From the NCBI RefSeq assembly GCF_014202765.1, contig NZ_JACHHN010000001.1:809735-873734 (forward strand): DNA of 64,000 nt. Direction: 5' to 3'. The position numbers were made by a program, and so were the translations under genes. Origin of the DNA: Silvimonas terrae. GTDB lineage: Bacteria > Pseudomonadota > Gammaproteobacteria > Burkholderiales > Chitinibacteraceae. This document shows positions 1 to 9,965 of this stretch, in pieces. The notes beneath the pieces were generated by a model, which made no database searches, had not been told where the DNA came from, and saw nothing but the letters and a program-made list of their open reading frames with translations. Position 1 is the first letter of the stretch. Each line of letters opens with the position of its first letter.

Positions 1-542
1 GTGGTCTGTTGCCCGGCGCAAGCGCGCGGGCGTGGCGTATCAATACCCAGAATGTTGCACCGGTTTGCTATGTCGATCGTATTCAGGGTGAGCAGTGCCA
101 GCACCTGTCTGCAGAGGTGGGTGATTTTGTATTGAAGCGCGCCGACGGCTTGTTCGCCTATCAATTGGCGGTGGTGATGGATGATGCCTTGCAGGGAATA
201 ACGCATATCGTTCGCGGCGCTGATCTGCTTGATTCGACCCCCCGTCAGCGATATTTGCAGACTTTACTTAATTACCCGTCTCCTGAATATGCGCATATTC
301 CGGTGCTGGTCAATTCGGCGGGTGAAAAGTTGAGCAAGCAGACGCATGCACCCGCAGTTGCCGTACAAAAAAATCCGGTTCCGGTATTGTGGCGCGCCCT
401 CGGGTTGCTGGGTCAGCAACCGGACAAGATGCTGCTTGATGCATCCAGGGATGAATTCTGGAGCTGGGCAGTGGCCAATTGGAAATTACTTGCAGTGCCG
501 GTTGGACGGGGCATTCAGACCGATGATCGGCAGTACGGGTAA
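1..542 (+). CDS. gluQ: Glutamyl-Q tRNA(Asp) synthetase, C-terminal part
   Basis: This is the 3' part of a gene that enters from the left edge of the window; the reading frame is open from base 3. The visible protein carries GDFVLKRADGLFAYQLAVV, then GITHIVRGADLLDSTPRQ and a GEKLSKQT stretch. The last is the KMSKS-type ATP-binding loop of the truncated glutamyl-tRNA synthetase paralogs, which lack the anticodon-binding domain. GluQ-RS attaches glutamate to queuosine at the wobble position of tRNA(Asp). The stop is TAA at 540-542. The N-terminal HIGH-type motif and zinc site lie outside the window, so completeness cannot be judged. Confidence 0.88.
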   Translation, partial: GLLPGASARAWRINTQNVAPVCYVDRIQGEQCQHLSAEVGDFVLKRADGLFAYQLAVVMDDALQGITHIVRGADLLDSTPRQRYLQTLLNYPSPEYAHIPVLVNSAGEKLSKQTHAPAVAVQKNPVPVLWRALGLLGQQPDKMLLDASRDEFWSWAVANWKLLAVPVGRGIQTDDRQYG

Positions 543-628
543 ATCATCTGTTGTCTGAAAAATAACAATCCGCTTTTTAAATTTGACAATTCGGATTGAA
601 TTGGCGATTTTTCGCATAATCCACAACA

Positions 629-634
629 TATAAT
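629..634 (+). promoter_or_regulatory. Candidate -10 box of the fimV promoter
   Basis: A perfect TATAAT lies at 629-634 in the AT-rich gap between gluQ and fimV, about 120 bases before the fimV start. No good -35 hexamer sits at 17 bp; the TTGACA at 583-588 is too far away to pair with it. Only the hexamer match supports this call. Confidence 0.35.
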
Positions 635-756
635 TGCTGTAACCGTTGGGTCGCCTTGCGTCATTTTGGGCGTAAGTGTTATGTTCGCGACCCGGAATTC
701 GTGAAATTGCTGGCACATTTCTGTGCCGGTTTACGTGAAAGAAATTGGGGGAAGCT

Positions 757-3522
757 GTGCCTATCAAACCTGGAGTCAAAGCCTGCGTGCTGGCAATGAT
801 GCTTGCAGCGCCGTGGAGTGTTCATGCGGCGGGGCTGGGACGTTTGAATGTCTTGTCCGGTCTGGGACAGCCGTTCCGCGGGGAAATCGATCTGGTTTCC
901 GTACAACCGGAAGAGGCTGATTCACTGGTGGTGAGCCTGGCGCCGCCAGACGCCTATGGTGCAGCCCAGGTGCCGTACCCATCTTCCTCGCTGGGTCTGC
1001 ACTTCAATATCGACAAGCGCCCCAATGGTCAGTACTACGTGACTGTGAGTTCCAGCCAGTCCATCAGCGAGCCTGTGCTCGAGCTGCTGATTGACCTGAA
1101 CTGGGCTTCTGGCCGTATCCAGCGTGAATACACCGCGCTGATCGACCCGGTTGGCTACGGTAGCAACAATAACAACGTCAATGCCGCTGGCAGCACTGCG
1201 CCGCGTGCATTGCCGGGTGCCATTACCCCGGCGCGTCCGGTTGCCGCCGGTTCGGGCCGCAAGGCTCGCAAGGGTGGTCATGCCGCTGCGCCGGCACCGC
1301 AAGCCAGTGCAGAAAAGAGCGCTCCGGCGCCAGCTGCCACGGCGGGCGCCCAGGCGGGTGCTGACAGCTACACGGTGAAAACAGGCGATACGCTTTCCAG
1401 CATTGCGCATCAGGTGCAACCGGATGGCGTGAGCCTGGAACAGGTACTGGTTAGTCTGTATCGCAATAATGCCGATGCGTTCAACGGCAACATGAATCGC
1501 CTCAAGCGGGGCAAGATTCTGCAGATTCCGTCGGCCGATCAGATGAATCAGGTTTCCCGTGCCGATGCGGCCAAGGAAATTCATCTGCAATCGCAAGACT
1601 GGCATTCCTATCGCCAGAAAGTGGCAGAGAACACCGCGGCTACGCCGGCTGAGAACACCACCCAGAACCAGGGCACCAGTGGCAAGATTGGCGCCAAGGT
1701 TGAAGACAAGGGCGCGGCTTCTGGTCAACCCAACAAAGATGTGCTGAAGCTCTCCAATGGCGCCAAAGCAGGCGGCAATGGCACGGGCGGCAGCAGCGAA
1801 GAAGACAAGATCGCCCACGAAAAGGCAATCAAGGAAGCGCAAGGTCGCGTTGATTCGCTGCAAAAGAACGTCAAGGACATGAAGGGTCTTCTGGCGCTGC
1901 AAGGCAAGACTGCCTCGCAAGCCGCAACCCCGACGCCAGCACCCACACCCGCGCCGACCAGCGCACCGGCTGTTGCGGCTTCGGCCGCTGCTGCTGCGCC
2001 GGTGGCTTCTGAAGCCAGTGCTGCGGCGAGCGAGCCTGCCGCCGCCGTGGCTTCGCCGGTCGCTGCCAGCAAGCCACGCCATCACGTAGTGCCGGTGGCG
2101 CCTGCGCCGACCGCAGAACCGTCGTTCTTTGATTCGCTGATGGATAACCCGCTGATTCCGGGCGCAGGCCTGCTGGTGCTGCTGCTGGGTGCCGGTGCGT
2201 TTGTCTACAACCGCCGCCGCAAAAAGCCGGCTGCGTTTGACGACAGCATCATCACGGGTGGTGACCTTAAGCCGAATACTGTGCTGGGCCAGACGGGTGG
2301 CGCGGTCATCAGTACGCAGCCGACAGAAAACTCTTTCCTGACCGACTTTAGTCGCCAGGGTCTGGGCACCATTGATACGGATGAGGTTGATCCGATCGCG
2401 GAAGCTGAGGTGTACATGGCTTATGGCCGTGACGCCCAGGCTGAGGAAATCCTGAAAGACGCGTTGATGCGCGATCCGTCACGCAACGAAATCCGGCTCA
2501 AATTGCTGGAAATCCATGCCGCGCGCAAGGACAAAACCTCGTTCGAAGAAATTGCGTCCGAACTCTATGCCACGCAGAACGGCCGTGGCCCGGTGTGGGA
2601 GCAGGCGGCATACATTGGCCACAACCTGGATCCGGAAAATCCGCTGTACCTGCGTACTGAAGCGGCTGCCCGCGCGGCAGAAACCCACACGCCGAGCGCA
2701 AGTGGTGGTCTGGTCGCCGGTGTGGCTGCCGCAGGTGTTGCAGCGGCTGGTCTGGCGGCAGCAGAAGCCGTACACCATCACGAACAAGCGAAGGATGATC
2801 TGGATTTTGATCTGGGTCTGGACGCGCCGGCTCATGTTGCCGAGCCTGTGGCTGCCCCGGCACCAGTCGTTGAAGCTGCGCCGATGATCGACCCGCTGGC
2901 TGACCTGGATCTGGGTCTGGGTGCTCCGGCGCCTGCGGTAGAGGCGTCGCCAGCTCATGAAGAAGATCTGGCATCCTCGCTGGATTTTGATCTGGACGAG
3001 TTTGACGCAGCTACACCGGCCGCCTCAGGCCACGCTGGGCCGGTTGAATCCGCATTGGCTGACTTTGGCGTTGCCCACAACGAGCTGGATGATCTGAGCT
3101 TTGGCGAAGAAACGCCGGCAGAGCACACTGGTGCGGCGTTGTCGGCCATGTCTGAAGCCGATCTGGATCTGGATCTGCCTGCGCTGGAAGCCGAAGCGCC
3201 GGTGGCCACGCCCGTTGCCGCCCCGGCAGATGATCTGGGTCTGGATTTCAGTTTTGACCTCAATGACGGCGCGGCTGAACCGGTGGTTGCCGGCGCTGCG
3301 GCAACGCATGAGCTGGATACCTCGTTCGGTGAGTTGTCCGGTGGTACTGATACGGGTGCCGATTTTGGCGCGGATGATCCGGTGCAGACCAAGATTGATC
3401 TGGCACGCGCTTATATCGACATGGGCGATATCGAAGGTGCGCGCGAGATTCTCAATGAGGCCGACGCTGAGGGTAATGCCCAGCAGAAACAGGAAATCCG
3501 TGGTCTGTTGAATGGGTTGTAA
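757..3522 (+). CDS. fimV: FimV-like peptidoglycan-binding pilus/polar hub protein
   Basis: A 921-residue protein with a signal peptide (VPIKPGVKACVLAMMLAAPWSV, then HAAG) and an N-terminal FimV domain. A LysM domain follows at about residues 202-260 (SYTVKTGDTLSSIAHQV). After an Ala/Pro linker and coiled coil comes one membrane span near 468-488 followed by RRRKK. The very acidic cytoplasmic region ends in the FimV C-terminal TPR-like domain (DDPVQTKIDLARAYIDMGD, about 874-921). In Pseudomonas and Neisseria relatives FimV organises type IV pilus secretion and polarity. I chose the GTG at 757 because GGGGGAAG lies just upstream; a TTG at 745 is in frame but would place the ribosome site inside the gene. 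It precedes truA, as in other betaproteobacteria. Confidence 0.9.
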   Translation: MPIKPGVKACVLAMMLAAPWSVHAAGLGRLNVLSGLGQPFRGEIDLVSVQPEEADSLVVSLAPPDAYGAAQVPYPSSSLGLHFNIDKRPNGQYYVTVSSSQSISEPVLELLIDLNWASGRIQREYTALIDPVGYGSNNNNVNAAGSTAPRALPGAITPARPVAAGSGRKARKGGHAAAPAPQASAEKSAPAPAATAGAQAGADSYTVKTGDTLSSIAHQVQPDGVSLEQVLVSLYRNNADAFNGNMNRLKRGKILQIPSADQMNQVSRADAAKEIHLQSQDWHSYRQKVAENTAATPAENTTQNQGTSGKIGAKVEDKGAASGQPNKDVLKLSNGAKAGGNGTGGSSEEDKIAHEKAIKEAQGRVDSLQKNVKDMKGLLALQGKTASQAATPTPAPTPAPTSAPAVAASAAAAAPVASEASAAASEPAAAVASPVAASKPRHHVVPVAPAPTAEPSFFDSLMDNPLIPGAGLLVLLLGAGAFVYNRRRKKPAAFDDSIITGGDLKPNTVLGQTGGAVISTQPTENSFLTDFSRQGLGTIDTDEVDPIAEAEVYMAYGRDAQAEEILKDALMRDPSRNEIRLKLLEIHAARKDKTSFEEIASELYATQNGRGPVWEQAAYIGHNLDPENPLYLRTEAAARAAETHTPSASGGLVAGVAAAGVAAAGLAAAEAVHHHEQAKDDLDFDLGLDAPAHVAEPVAAPAPVVEAAPMIDPLADLDLGLGAPAPAVEASPAHEEDLASSLDFDLDEFDAATPAASGHAGPVESALADFGVAHNELDDLSFGEETPAEHTGAALSAMSEADLDLDLPALEAEAPVATPVAAPADDLGLDFSFDLNDGAAEPVVAGAAATHELDTSFGELSGGTDTGADFGADDPVQTKIDLARAYIDMGDIEGAREILNEADAEGNAQQKQEIRGLLNGL

Positions 3523-3568
3523 TTGCGGTCTTCATCAAGACAGTAATGAGTGTGGGCGGGGTGTTTGA

Positions 3569-4198
3569 TTGCATCCCGCCAACGCAATACTGTGCTGGAT
3601 CTGGGTGGCGTGCTGGTTGCAAATCTTGCAGCCCACGCCACTTGTCATTGTGACCGCCGCCCTGGTGGTCATTACCTTTGTGGTTGAATCCGCGCGCATG
3701 TTGCGCATGCTGCGGCGAATGCGTGTGCTGCTGCTGGCCATTTTGCTGGTCTATGGCTGGTCTACGCCCGGGCTGTATGTGTGGTCTGGCTGGCTGGCGC
3801 CCACGCAGGAAGGTTTGTGGCAGGGTTTTTTACAGGCCGCGCGCCTCGTCGCGGTATTGACCTCATTGCAGTGGCTGCTGCGCTCGCTCGGCCGGGAGGC
3901 CTTGTTTGGCGGCATTTATCTGCTGGCTGCGCCGCTGACGCTGCTGGGGGTAAATCGGCAGCGCTGGGCGCTGCGTTTGACCCTGACGATGGACTTTGCT
4001 GATCGCCTGCTGGCGGAGCGTCAGGATTGGCGGGCGTTGTGGCAACAAATCTCGCAACCGGTGACCGGGCAATGGCTGCAGCCGGTGAACGTCACGCTAC
4101 AGTTGCGTTCCTTGTCGGGCGCGCAACGTGCACTCTTGCTGCTATTGCTGGTCCTCATCGTGCTAACCTTGCTGTTTTTCCGCCAGATATTCCCGTGA
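3569..4198 (+). CDS. EcfT/CbiQ-like transmembrane protein
   Basis: A 209-residue very hydrophobic protein with five or six membrane spans. The order of features (N-terminal HPxN, several spans, an EGLxxGxxxAxR stretch, then a span ending in a conserved cytoplasmic segment) resembles the T component of energy-coupling-factor transporters. Those components couple ATPases to a vitamin- or metal-binding S component. No ATPase or S component is nearby, and the paired Ala-Arg motifs that touch the ATPases are not clear, so it may be an orphan or repurposed member. The start is a TTG preceded by GGGCGGGG. Its stop TGA overlaps the GTG of truA (GTGA), so the two are translationally coupled. Confidence 0.6.
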   Translation: MHPANAILCWIWVACWLQILQPTPLVIVTAALVVITFVVESARMLRMLRRMRVLLLAILLVYGWSTPGLYVWSGWLAPTQEGLWQGFLQAARLVAVLTSLQWLLRSLGREALFGGIYLLAAPLTLLGVNRQRWALRLTLTMDFADRLLAERQDWRALWQQISQPVTGQWLQPVNVTLQLRSLSGAQRALLLLLLVLIVLTLLFFRQIFP

Positions 4199-4977
4199 AA
4201 TACGCTCTTGCCATTGAGTATGACGGCCGTGCTTTTGCCGGCTGGCAAATCCAGCCCGACCAGCGCACCGTGCAAGGCGAGGTTCAAGCTGCGGTGTCGC
4301 GCATGGCGGGGCATGAGGTAAAGGTTCAGGCGGCAGGACGTACTGACGCTGGTGTGCATGCCAGTGGCCAGATCGCCCATTTTGAAACCGATGCTGCGCG
4401 GCCGTTGACGGCCTGGGTGCGTGGAGTAAACAGTTTTTTACCGGATGGCGTGGCCGTGCGCTGGGCACGGGAAGTGCCAGAAGCGTTTCATTCCCGTTTT
4501 TCCGCTACGGCACGCCATTATCGCTATTTGCTGCTTAATCACCCGGTGCGTCCCGCTTTGTGGGCGGGCCGGGTAGGGTGGATGCACTCTGCGCTGGATC
4601 TGGATGCATTTCGGCAAGCCGGTTCGCTCTTGTTGGGGACGCACGATTTTTCCAGCTTCCGCGCGGCGGAATGTCAGGCTAAAACGCCGGTCAAAACCCT
4701 GCGCAAGGTAGAATTGACCCAATTTGGCACCATGCTGGCGATTGATTTTTCGGCCGATGCCTTTTTGCATCATATGGTCCGCAATCTGATGGGGGCGCTC
4801 TTGCATGTTGCCAAAGGCAATGAGCGGCCGGAGTGGATTCTGGAGGCGCTGGGCTGGCGAGACCGCAAACTTGCGCCACCTACTTTCATGCCCGATGGGC
4901 TTTACCTGGCCGGAGTCAGTTATCCTGAAGAATTCGGTCTTGCCAGTGAGCCCGATCCCCGTTTTGGTCTGATCTGA
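4195..4977 (+). CDS. truA: tRNA pseudouridine(38-40) synthase TruA
   Basis: A 260-residue protein starting MKYALAIEYDGRAFAGWQ. It contains GRTDAGVHASGQ, the TruA motif holding the catalytic aspartate, and the C-terminal HHMVRNLMGALL helix. TruA isomerises uridines 38-40 in the anticodon stem-loop of many tRNAs. An upstream in-frame ATG would extend the protein through the 3' end of the preceding gene with no homology, so the GTG at 4195, overlapping that gene's stop, is the likely start. The fimV-x-truA-trpF order is typical of this lineage. Confidence 0.95.
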   Translation: MKYALAIEYDGRAFAGWQIQPDQRTVQGEVQAAVSRMAGHEVKVQAAGRTDAGVHASGQIAHFETDAARPLTAWVRGVNSFLPDGVAVRWAREVPEAFHSRFSATARHYRYLLLNHPVRPALWAGRVGWMHSALDLDAFRQAGSLLLGTHDFSSFRAAECQAKTPVKTLRKVELTQFGTMLAIDFSADAFLHHMVRNLMGALLHVAKGNERPEWILEALGWRDRKLAPPTFMPDGLYLAGVSYPEEFGLASEPDPRFGLI

Positions 4978-5046
4978 CAAAGTTGTTCAGGCAATAAATC
5001 GCCAGGTCGGCGACAATCTACCCCTTGATGAGCAGGAACCCGCTGG

Positions 5047-5670
5047 ATGAGCCACCAGGTAAGAGTGAAGATTTGCGGTTTGCGTGACCCGGCCACGGCC
5101 CGGGCTGCGGCGCAAATGGGCGCAGATGCCATTGGCCTGGTGTTTTACGGACCGAGCCCGCGCAACGTGTCTGTGGCCGAGGCTCAGGCCGTGCTGGCTG
5201 CCTTGCCGCCCTTTGTGACCAGTGTGGGTTTGTTCGTGAATGCCGATGCAGACTGGCTGCGCGACTTGCTGAAGGTGTTGCCGCTGGACCTCTTGCAGTT
5301 TCACGGTGACGAGTCGCCAGAGTACTGCCGCAGTTTCGGCAAACCGTGGATCAAGGCAGTTCGCGTAAAACCGGACACAAATTTGATAGAATATGCCGCG
5401 CTATTTCACGATGCGCGCGGTTTGCTGGTTGATGCCTTTGTTGAAGGCACCCCAGGGGGGACTGGCGAAGCGTTTGACTGGTCATTGATTCCAAAGGATT
5501 TGCCTTTACCGCTGATACTCTCGGGCGGGCTGGATCCGGTCAATGTGAGTGAGGCGGTGGCGCGGATTGCGCCATGGGCCGTCGATGTGTCCAGCGGGGT
5601 AGAAAGCGCCCGTGGCGTTAAAGACCTGAACAAGGTTGCACAATTCATCAAGGCAGCGAGACACGCATGA
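5047..5670 (+). CDS. trpF: Phosphoribosylanthranilate isomerase
   Basis: A 207-residue TIM-barrel enzyme that rearranges phosphoribosylanthranilate to CdRP in tryptophan synthesis. It opens with [10 protein letters not shown], in which Cys10 is the catalytic base. The acid Asp lies in GLLVDAF (about residue 129). The phosphate-binding motifs GGLDPVNV and [14 protein letters not shown] are present. The stop overlaps the trpB start (ATGA), so it heads a tightly packed trpFBA group. trpE, trpG, trpD and trpC are not in this window, the usual split arrangement in betaproteobacteria. Confidence 0.96.
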   Translation: MSHQVRVKICGLRDPATARAAAQMGADAIGLVFYGPSPRNVSVAEAQAVLAALPPFVTSVGLFVNADADWLRDLLKVLPLDLLQFHGDESPEYCRSFGKPWIKAVRVKPDTNLIEYAALFHDARGLLVDAFVEGTPGGTGEAFDWSLIPKDLPLPLILSGGLDPVNVSEAVARIAPWAVDVSSGVESARGVKDLNKVAQFIKAARHA

Positions 5671-6878
5671 ACGATTTTCTCCGTTATCAACAGCCCGACC
5701 TGAAAGGTCACTTCGGCCAGTTTGGCGGCTTGTATGTGGCCGAAACGCTGATGCCCGCGCTCGAAGAGTTGCGTGTCGAATATGAGAAGGCCAAAGCCGA
5801 TCCGGCTTTCCAGGCAGAGTTCAATTACGAGCTGGCCCATTACGTCGGCCGTCCGTCTCCGATTTACCACGCCCGTCGCTGGTCCGAAGCGCTGGGTGGT
5901 GCCCAGATTTATCTCAAGCGGGAAGACCTGAATCACACCGGTGCGCACAAGGTCAACAACACCATCGGCCAGGCCTTGCTGGCCCGCCGCATGGGTAAAA
6001 AGCGCGTGATTGCGGAAACCGGGGCCGGTCAGCACGGCGTTGCCACGGCGACCGTCGCGGCGCGTTACGGCCTGGAGTGCGTGGTCTACATGGGCGCAGA
6101 AGACGTCAAGCGTCAGTCGCCCAATGTGTTCCGCATGAAACTACTGGGCGCGACCGTCGTGCCGGTAGAGTCTGGTTCCAAAACCCTGAAAGACGCCATG
6201 AACGAAGCCATGCGCGACTGGGTGACCAATGTGGACTCCACCTATTACATTATCGGCACCTGCGCCGGTCCGCATCCGTATCCGATGCTGGTGCGTGATT
6301 TCCAGTGCGTGATTGGCGAAGAAGCCAAGGTGCAAATGGATGAGATGCTGGGTCGCCAGCCCGATTTCGTCGTGGCCTGCGTCGGTGGCGGCTCTAACGC
6401 CATTGGTATCTTCCATCCGTATATTCCGGTGCCGGACGTCCGTTTGATCGGTGTTGAAGCCGGTGGTGACGGTGTGGAAACCGGCCGTCATGCTGCACCG
6501 CTGACCGCCAATGTCGGTACTGGCGTGCTGCACGGCAACCGTATGTACCTGATGCAGGATGAAAACGGTCAGGTTGCTGACACGCATTCTATTTCCGCCG
6601 GACTTGATTACCCTGGCGTTGGCCCGGAGCACTGCTACCTCAAGGACATCCATCGCGCCGAGTACGTCGCCGCCACGGACCAGCAAGCCATCGAAGCTTT
6701 CCACGAACTCAGCCGTTTTGAAGGTATCATCCCGGCGCTGGAATCCAGTCATGCTTTGGCGCACGCCAAAAAGCTGGCGCCGACGCTGCCCAAAGACAAG
6801 GTCATTCTGGTGAACCTGTCTGGTCGTGGGGACAAGGATATCCCGACGATGGCTCGCCTCGCAGGTATCGAACTGTAA
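5667..6878 (+). CDS. trpB: Tryptophan synthase beta chain
   Basis: A 403-residue PLP enzyme joining indole and serine to make tryptophan. The Schiff-base lysine is K95 in [29 protein letters not shown] and the phosphate-binding [10 protein letters not shown] loop are intact. Length matches the TrpB1 family (about 400). It starts 4 bases inside trpF and is followed 94 bases later by trpA, whose product channels indole to it in the alpha2-beta2 complex. Confidence 0.97.
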   Translation: MNDFLRYQQPDLKGHFGQFGGLYVAETLMPALEELRVEYEKAKADPAFQAEFNYELAHYVGRPSPIYHARRWSEALGGAQIYLKREDLNHTGAHKVNNTIGQALLARRMGKKRVIAETGAGQHGVATATVAARYGLECVVYMGAEDVKRQSPNVFRMKLLGATVVPVESGSKTLKDAMNEAMRDWVTNVDSTYYIIGTCAGPHPYPMLVRDFQCVIGEEAKVQMDEMLGRQPDFVVACVGGGSNAIGIFHPYIPVPDVRLIGVEAGGDGVETGRHAAPLTANVGTGVLHGNRMYLMQDENGQVADTHSISAGLDYPGVGPEHCYLKDIHRAEYVAATDQQAIEAFHELSRFEGIIPALESSHALAHAKKLAPTLPKDKVILVNLSGRGDKDIPTMARLAGIEL

Positions 6879-6972
6879 GGGTCGCACGCGGTTTTCCCGC
6901 CGCGACGACATGCGGCATTGGCTTTAAATGGCCGATGCCGCACAATCCCCCCAACTCATACATTACAAGATC

Positions 6973-7776
6973 ATGTCCCGAATCCAGACCACGCTTGGCG
7001 CACTTCAACAGCAAAACCGGCAGGCTTTGATTCCTTTCATCACGGCCGGTGACCCACGCCCGGGCATCACCGTTGAACTGATGCACGCGCTGGTCAAGGG
7101 CGGGGCGGATGTGATCGAGCTGGGGGTGCCGTTCTCTGACCCCATGGCCGATGGCCCGGTCATCCAGCGCGCCAGTGAGCGCGCCCTCAAGCACAATGTA
7201 AGCTTGAAAAATGTGCTGGAAATGGTTGCTGAATTTCGCCAGACCGACGACAAAACGCCGGTGGTCCTGATGGGTTACGCCAACCCGGTGGAGCGCTGGG
7301 GTTATGAGTCCTTTGCCGCCGCCGCGCACAGCGCGGGTGTGGATGGTGTGCTGACGGTAGACATGCCGCCAGAAGAAGCCGAAGACTTGGCCCGCATTTT
7401 CAAGGCCAACCAGATTGATCCGATTTTCCTGCTGGCCCCGACCACGCCGGTTTCCCGCATTCAGGCGGTGAACAAGCTGGCGGCAGGCTATGCCTATTAT
7501 GTTTCCCTCAAGGGCGTGACCGGCGCGTCACACCTTGATGTTTCCAACGTGGCCGAACGGATTGCTGTGATCAAACAGCATCTGACCGTGCCGGTTGGCG
7601 TGGGCTTTGGTATTCGCGATGCCGAAACGGCCCGCAGCGTGGCGCAAATTGCCGATGCTGTGGTCATTGGTTCGCGTCTGGTGCAAGAAGTGGAAGCGGG
7701 TGAAGAGGGTCTTGCCGACCGCCTGACCGCTTTCCTTTCCGGCGTTCGCGCCGCCATTGATACCGCCCGCGCCTGA
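6973..7776 (+). CDS. trpA: Tryptophan synthase alpha chain
   Basis: A 267-residue TIM barrel that cleaves indole-3-glycerol phosphate to indole. The catalytic residues fall at the canonical positions: Glu49 in [11 protein letters not shown] and Asp60 in MADGP. I start at the ATG at 6973 ([11 protein letters not shown]). The frame is open further up to 6928, but the extra residues have no family match. The trpB-trpA gap contains no clear terminator, so co-transcription is likely. accD follows after 17 bases. Confidence 0.96.
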   Translation: MSRIQTTLGALQQQNRQALIPFITAGDPRPGITVELMHALVKGGADVIELGVPFSDPMADGPVIQRASERALKHNVSLKNVLEMVAEFRQTDDKTPVVLMGYANPVERWGYESFAAAAHSAGVDGVLTVDMPPEEAEDLARIFKANQIDPIFLLAPTTPVSRIQAVNKLAAGYAYYVSLKGVTGASHLDVSNVAERIAVIKQHLTVPVGVGFGIRDAETARSVAQIADAVVIGSRLVQEVEAGEEGLADRLTAFLSGVRAAIDTARA

Positions 7777-7793
7777 GCAAGGAGTAATACCCC

Positions 7794-8669
7794 ATGAGCT
7801 GGCTGCAAAAACTGCTTCCGCCCAAGATCAACAAACCGCGTGAGCCGGGCAAGTCTGCTGTGCCGGAAGGTCTGTGGCACAAGTGTTCCGCCTGTGGCGC
7901 GGTGCTGTATCGCACTGACCTGGAAAAGAATCTGGATGTTTGCCCCAAGTGCAACTTCCACAATCCGGTCTCGGCGCGCCGTCGTCTTGATCTGTTGCTG
8001 GACCCGGAAGGCCGTTTCGAGATCGGTGCAGAAGTGCAACCGGTCGACCCGCTCAAGTTCAAGGCCATCAAACGCTATAGCGACCAGTTGGTGGCCGCAC
8101 ACGACAGTACCGGTGAAGATGATGCGCTGGTCGTCATGCAGGGTTCCATTCTGAATGTGCCGATCGTTGTAGCGGCCTTTGAATACAAGTTCATTGGTGG
8201 TTCGATGGGCTCGGTCGTGGGCGAGCGCTTTGTACGTGGTGCACGTACGGCCATTGAGAACAAGCTGCCGTTTGTGTGCGTATCGGCCTCGGGTGGCGCA
8301 CGCATGCAGGAAGGTTTGAATTCCCTGATGCAAATGGCCAAGACCAGCGCCATCCTCACGCGTCTGGCCGATGAAGGGCTGCCGTTTATCTCGCTGTTGA
8401 CCGACCCGACCATGGGCGGCGTATCCGCCTCGTTTGCCTTCCTGGGCGATGCCGTACTGGCGGAGCCGGGTGCCCTGATTGGCTTTGCCGGTCCGCGCGT
8501 GATTGAGCAAACCGTGCGCGAAACACTGCCGGAAGGCTTCCAGCGTTCCGAATTCCTGTTGCAAAAGGGCGCCATCGACATGATCGTTGACCGCCGCGAA
8601 CTGCGTCAGAAAATTGCCTCGCTGGTGACTTTGTTCTCCCGTCAGCCTGCCGTTACCCAAGCTGGTTAG
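7794..8669 (+). CDS. accD: Acetyl-CoA carboxylase carboxyltransferase subunit beta
   Basis: A 291-residue subunit that, with AccA, moves the carboxyl group from biotin to acetyl-CoA in the first step of fatty-acid synthesis. The N-terminal four-cysteine zinc ribbon (CSACG ... CPKC, residues about 28-50) and the carboxyltransferase core ([24 protein letters not shown]) are complete. It starts after GCAAGGAG. Placement between trpA and folC is the conserved order of many beta- and gammaproteobacteria. Confidence 0.96.
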   Translation: MSWLQKLLPPKINKPREPGKSAVPEGLWHKCSACGAVLYRTDLEKNLDVCPKCNFHNPVSARRRLDLLLDPEGRFEIGAEVQPVDPLKFKAIKRYSDQLVAAHDSTGEDDALVVMQGSILNVPIVVAAFEYKFIGGSMGSVVGERFVRGARTAIENKLPFVCVSASGGARMQEGLNSLMQMAKTSAILTRLADEGLPFISLLTDPTMGGVSASFAFLGDAVLAEPGALIGFAGPRVIEQTVRETLPEGFQRSEFLLQKGAIDMIVDRRELRQKIASLVTLFSRQPAVTQAG

Positions 8670-8675
8670 TCGTTA

Positions 8676-9965
8676 ATGCCGCTTTTTGATGCCGACACAC
8701 TGGCCGGATGGCTGCAGCACCTTGAGGCGCTGCACCCTTCGGCCATCGATATGGGTCTGGCGCGCGTTGCCACTGTGCGCGACGCGCTGGGCCTGACCCC
8801 ATCCTTCCCCGTTTTGACGGTTGCCGGCACCAACGGCAAGGGCTCGGTGTGCGCCATGCTCTCCAGCATGTTCCGCGCTGCCGGCTACAAGGTGGGTACG
8901 TATACCTCACCCCATCTGCTCGATTACAACGAGCGGGTGCGCATCAATATGCAGCCAGCCAGCGATGCCGATCTGGTGGCTAGTTTCCGTGCCATTGAAG
9001 CCGCACGGGGTGAAACCACGCTGACCTACTTCGAATTTGGCACGCTGGCGGCGATGCGTCAGTTTATCGACGCAGAGGTTGATGTTGCCATCATGGAAGT
9101 CGGCCTTGGCGGTCGGCTGGATGCGGTGAATGTGTTTGATCCGGATGTCGCTGGCGTGGTCAGCATTGATCTGGATCATCAGTCTTATCTGGGCGATACC
9201 CGTGAACTGATCGGCGCCGAGAAGGCCGGTATTTTCCGCACGGGCAAGCCGGCCTTGTGCGCGGACCCTAACCCGCCGCAATCCGTGATGGACGTCGCCG
9301 CCCAGGTTGGTGCGCCCTTGCAGTTGATTGGCCGTGACTTCGGCTTCATGAAAGAAGGCGAAGGCAATCAGTGGATGTTCTGGGGCGGCACAGGCAAGCG
9401 CCACGCGTTACCCATCCCGGCGCTACGCGGTTCTTATCAGATGGGGAACGCAACGCTGGCCATTGCCATGCTGGATGAAGTCCGTTCGCAACTGCCCGTG
9501 GGTATTGGCGATATCAAACGCGGCCTTATCGAGGTGGAATGGCCGGCGCGTTGCCAGGTCTTGCCGGGCCGCCCGCAAACCGTGCTGGATGTTGCGCACA
9601 ACCCGCACGCCGCCCGGGCGTTACGCCTGGCGCTGGATCAGATGGGTTACGCCGCCAAAACCCATGCGGTATTTGGCGCAATGAGCGACAAGGACATTGC
9701 GGGTGTGGTGAGCGCCCTTGCTGATCGCATTGATCACTGGTATCTCGCGACGCCGCAGTTGCCACGCGCCGCCAGCGTCGAGCAGTTGCAAGCCGCTGTT
9801 TTGCAAGCCGCACCCCAGGCACGCACTAGCGCATATGGCAGTGTGGAACAAGCCTGGAAAGCAGCCTGTGAGCAGGCGGCCGAAACTGATAGAATCCTCG
9901 TCTTTGGTTCCTTCTACACTGTCGCGGAAGTGATGACTGCACAGCATGGCAATGGCTCGAGATAA
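8676..9965 (+). CDS. folC: Bifunctional dihydrofolate/folylpolyglutamate synthase
   Basis: A 429-residue Mur-ligase-type enzyme that makes dihydrofolate from dihydropteroate and glutamate and then adds gamma-linked glutamates. Visible motifs are the P-loop GTNGKGSVCA, the TSPHLLDYNERVRIN segment, MEVGLGGRLDAVN, and the C-terminal DVAHNPHA. It lies 6 bases after accD, and its 3' end overlaps the start of the SPOR gene by 20 bases. Confidence 0.95.
   Translation: MPLFDADTLAGWLQHLEALHPSAIDMGLARVATVRDALGLTPSFPVLTVAGTNGKGSVCAMLSSMFRAAGYKVGTYTSPHLLDYNERVRINMQPASDADLVASFRAIEAARGETTLTYFEFGTLAAMRQFIDAEVDVAIMEVGLGGRLDAVNVFDPDVAGVVSIDLDHQSYLGDTRELIGAEKAGIFRTGKPALCADPNPPQSVMDVAAQVGAPLQLIGRDFGFMKEGEGNQWMFWGGTGKRHALPIPALRGSYQMGNATLAIAMLDEVRSQLPVGIGDIKRGLIEVEWPARCQVLPGRPQTVLDVAHNPHAARALRLALDQMGYAAKTHAVFGAMSDKDIAGVVSALADRIDHWYLATPQLPRAASVEQLQAAVLQAAPQARTSAYGSVEQAWKAACEQAAETDRILVFGSFYTVAEVMTAQHGNGSR

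Noticed and set aside
922-2085. 387-codon open frame on the minus strand
   Set aside because: It is the antisense shadow of fimV's Ala/Pro-rich region, Arg-rich and low in complexity, with no family motif.
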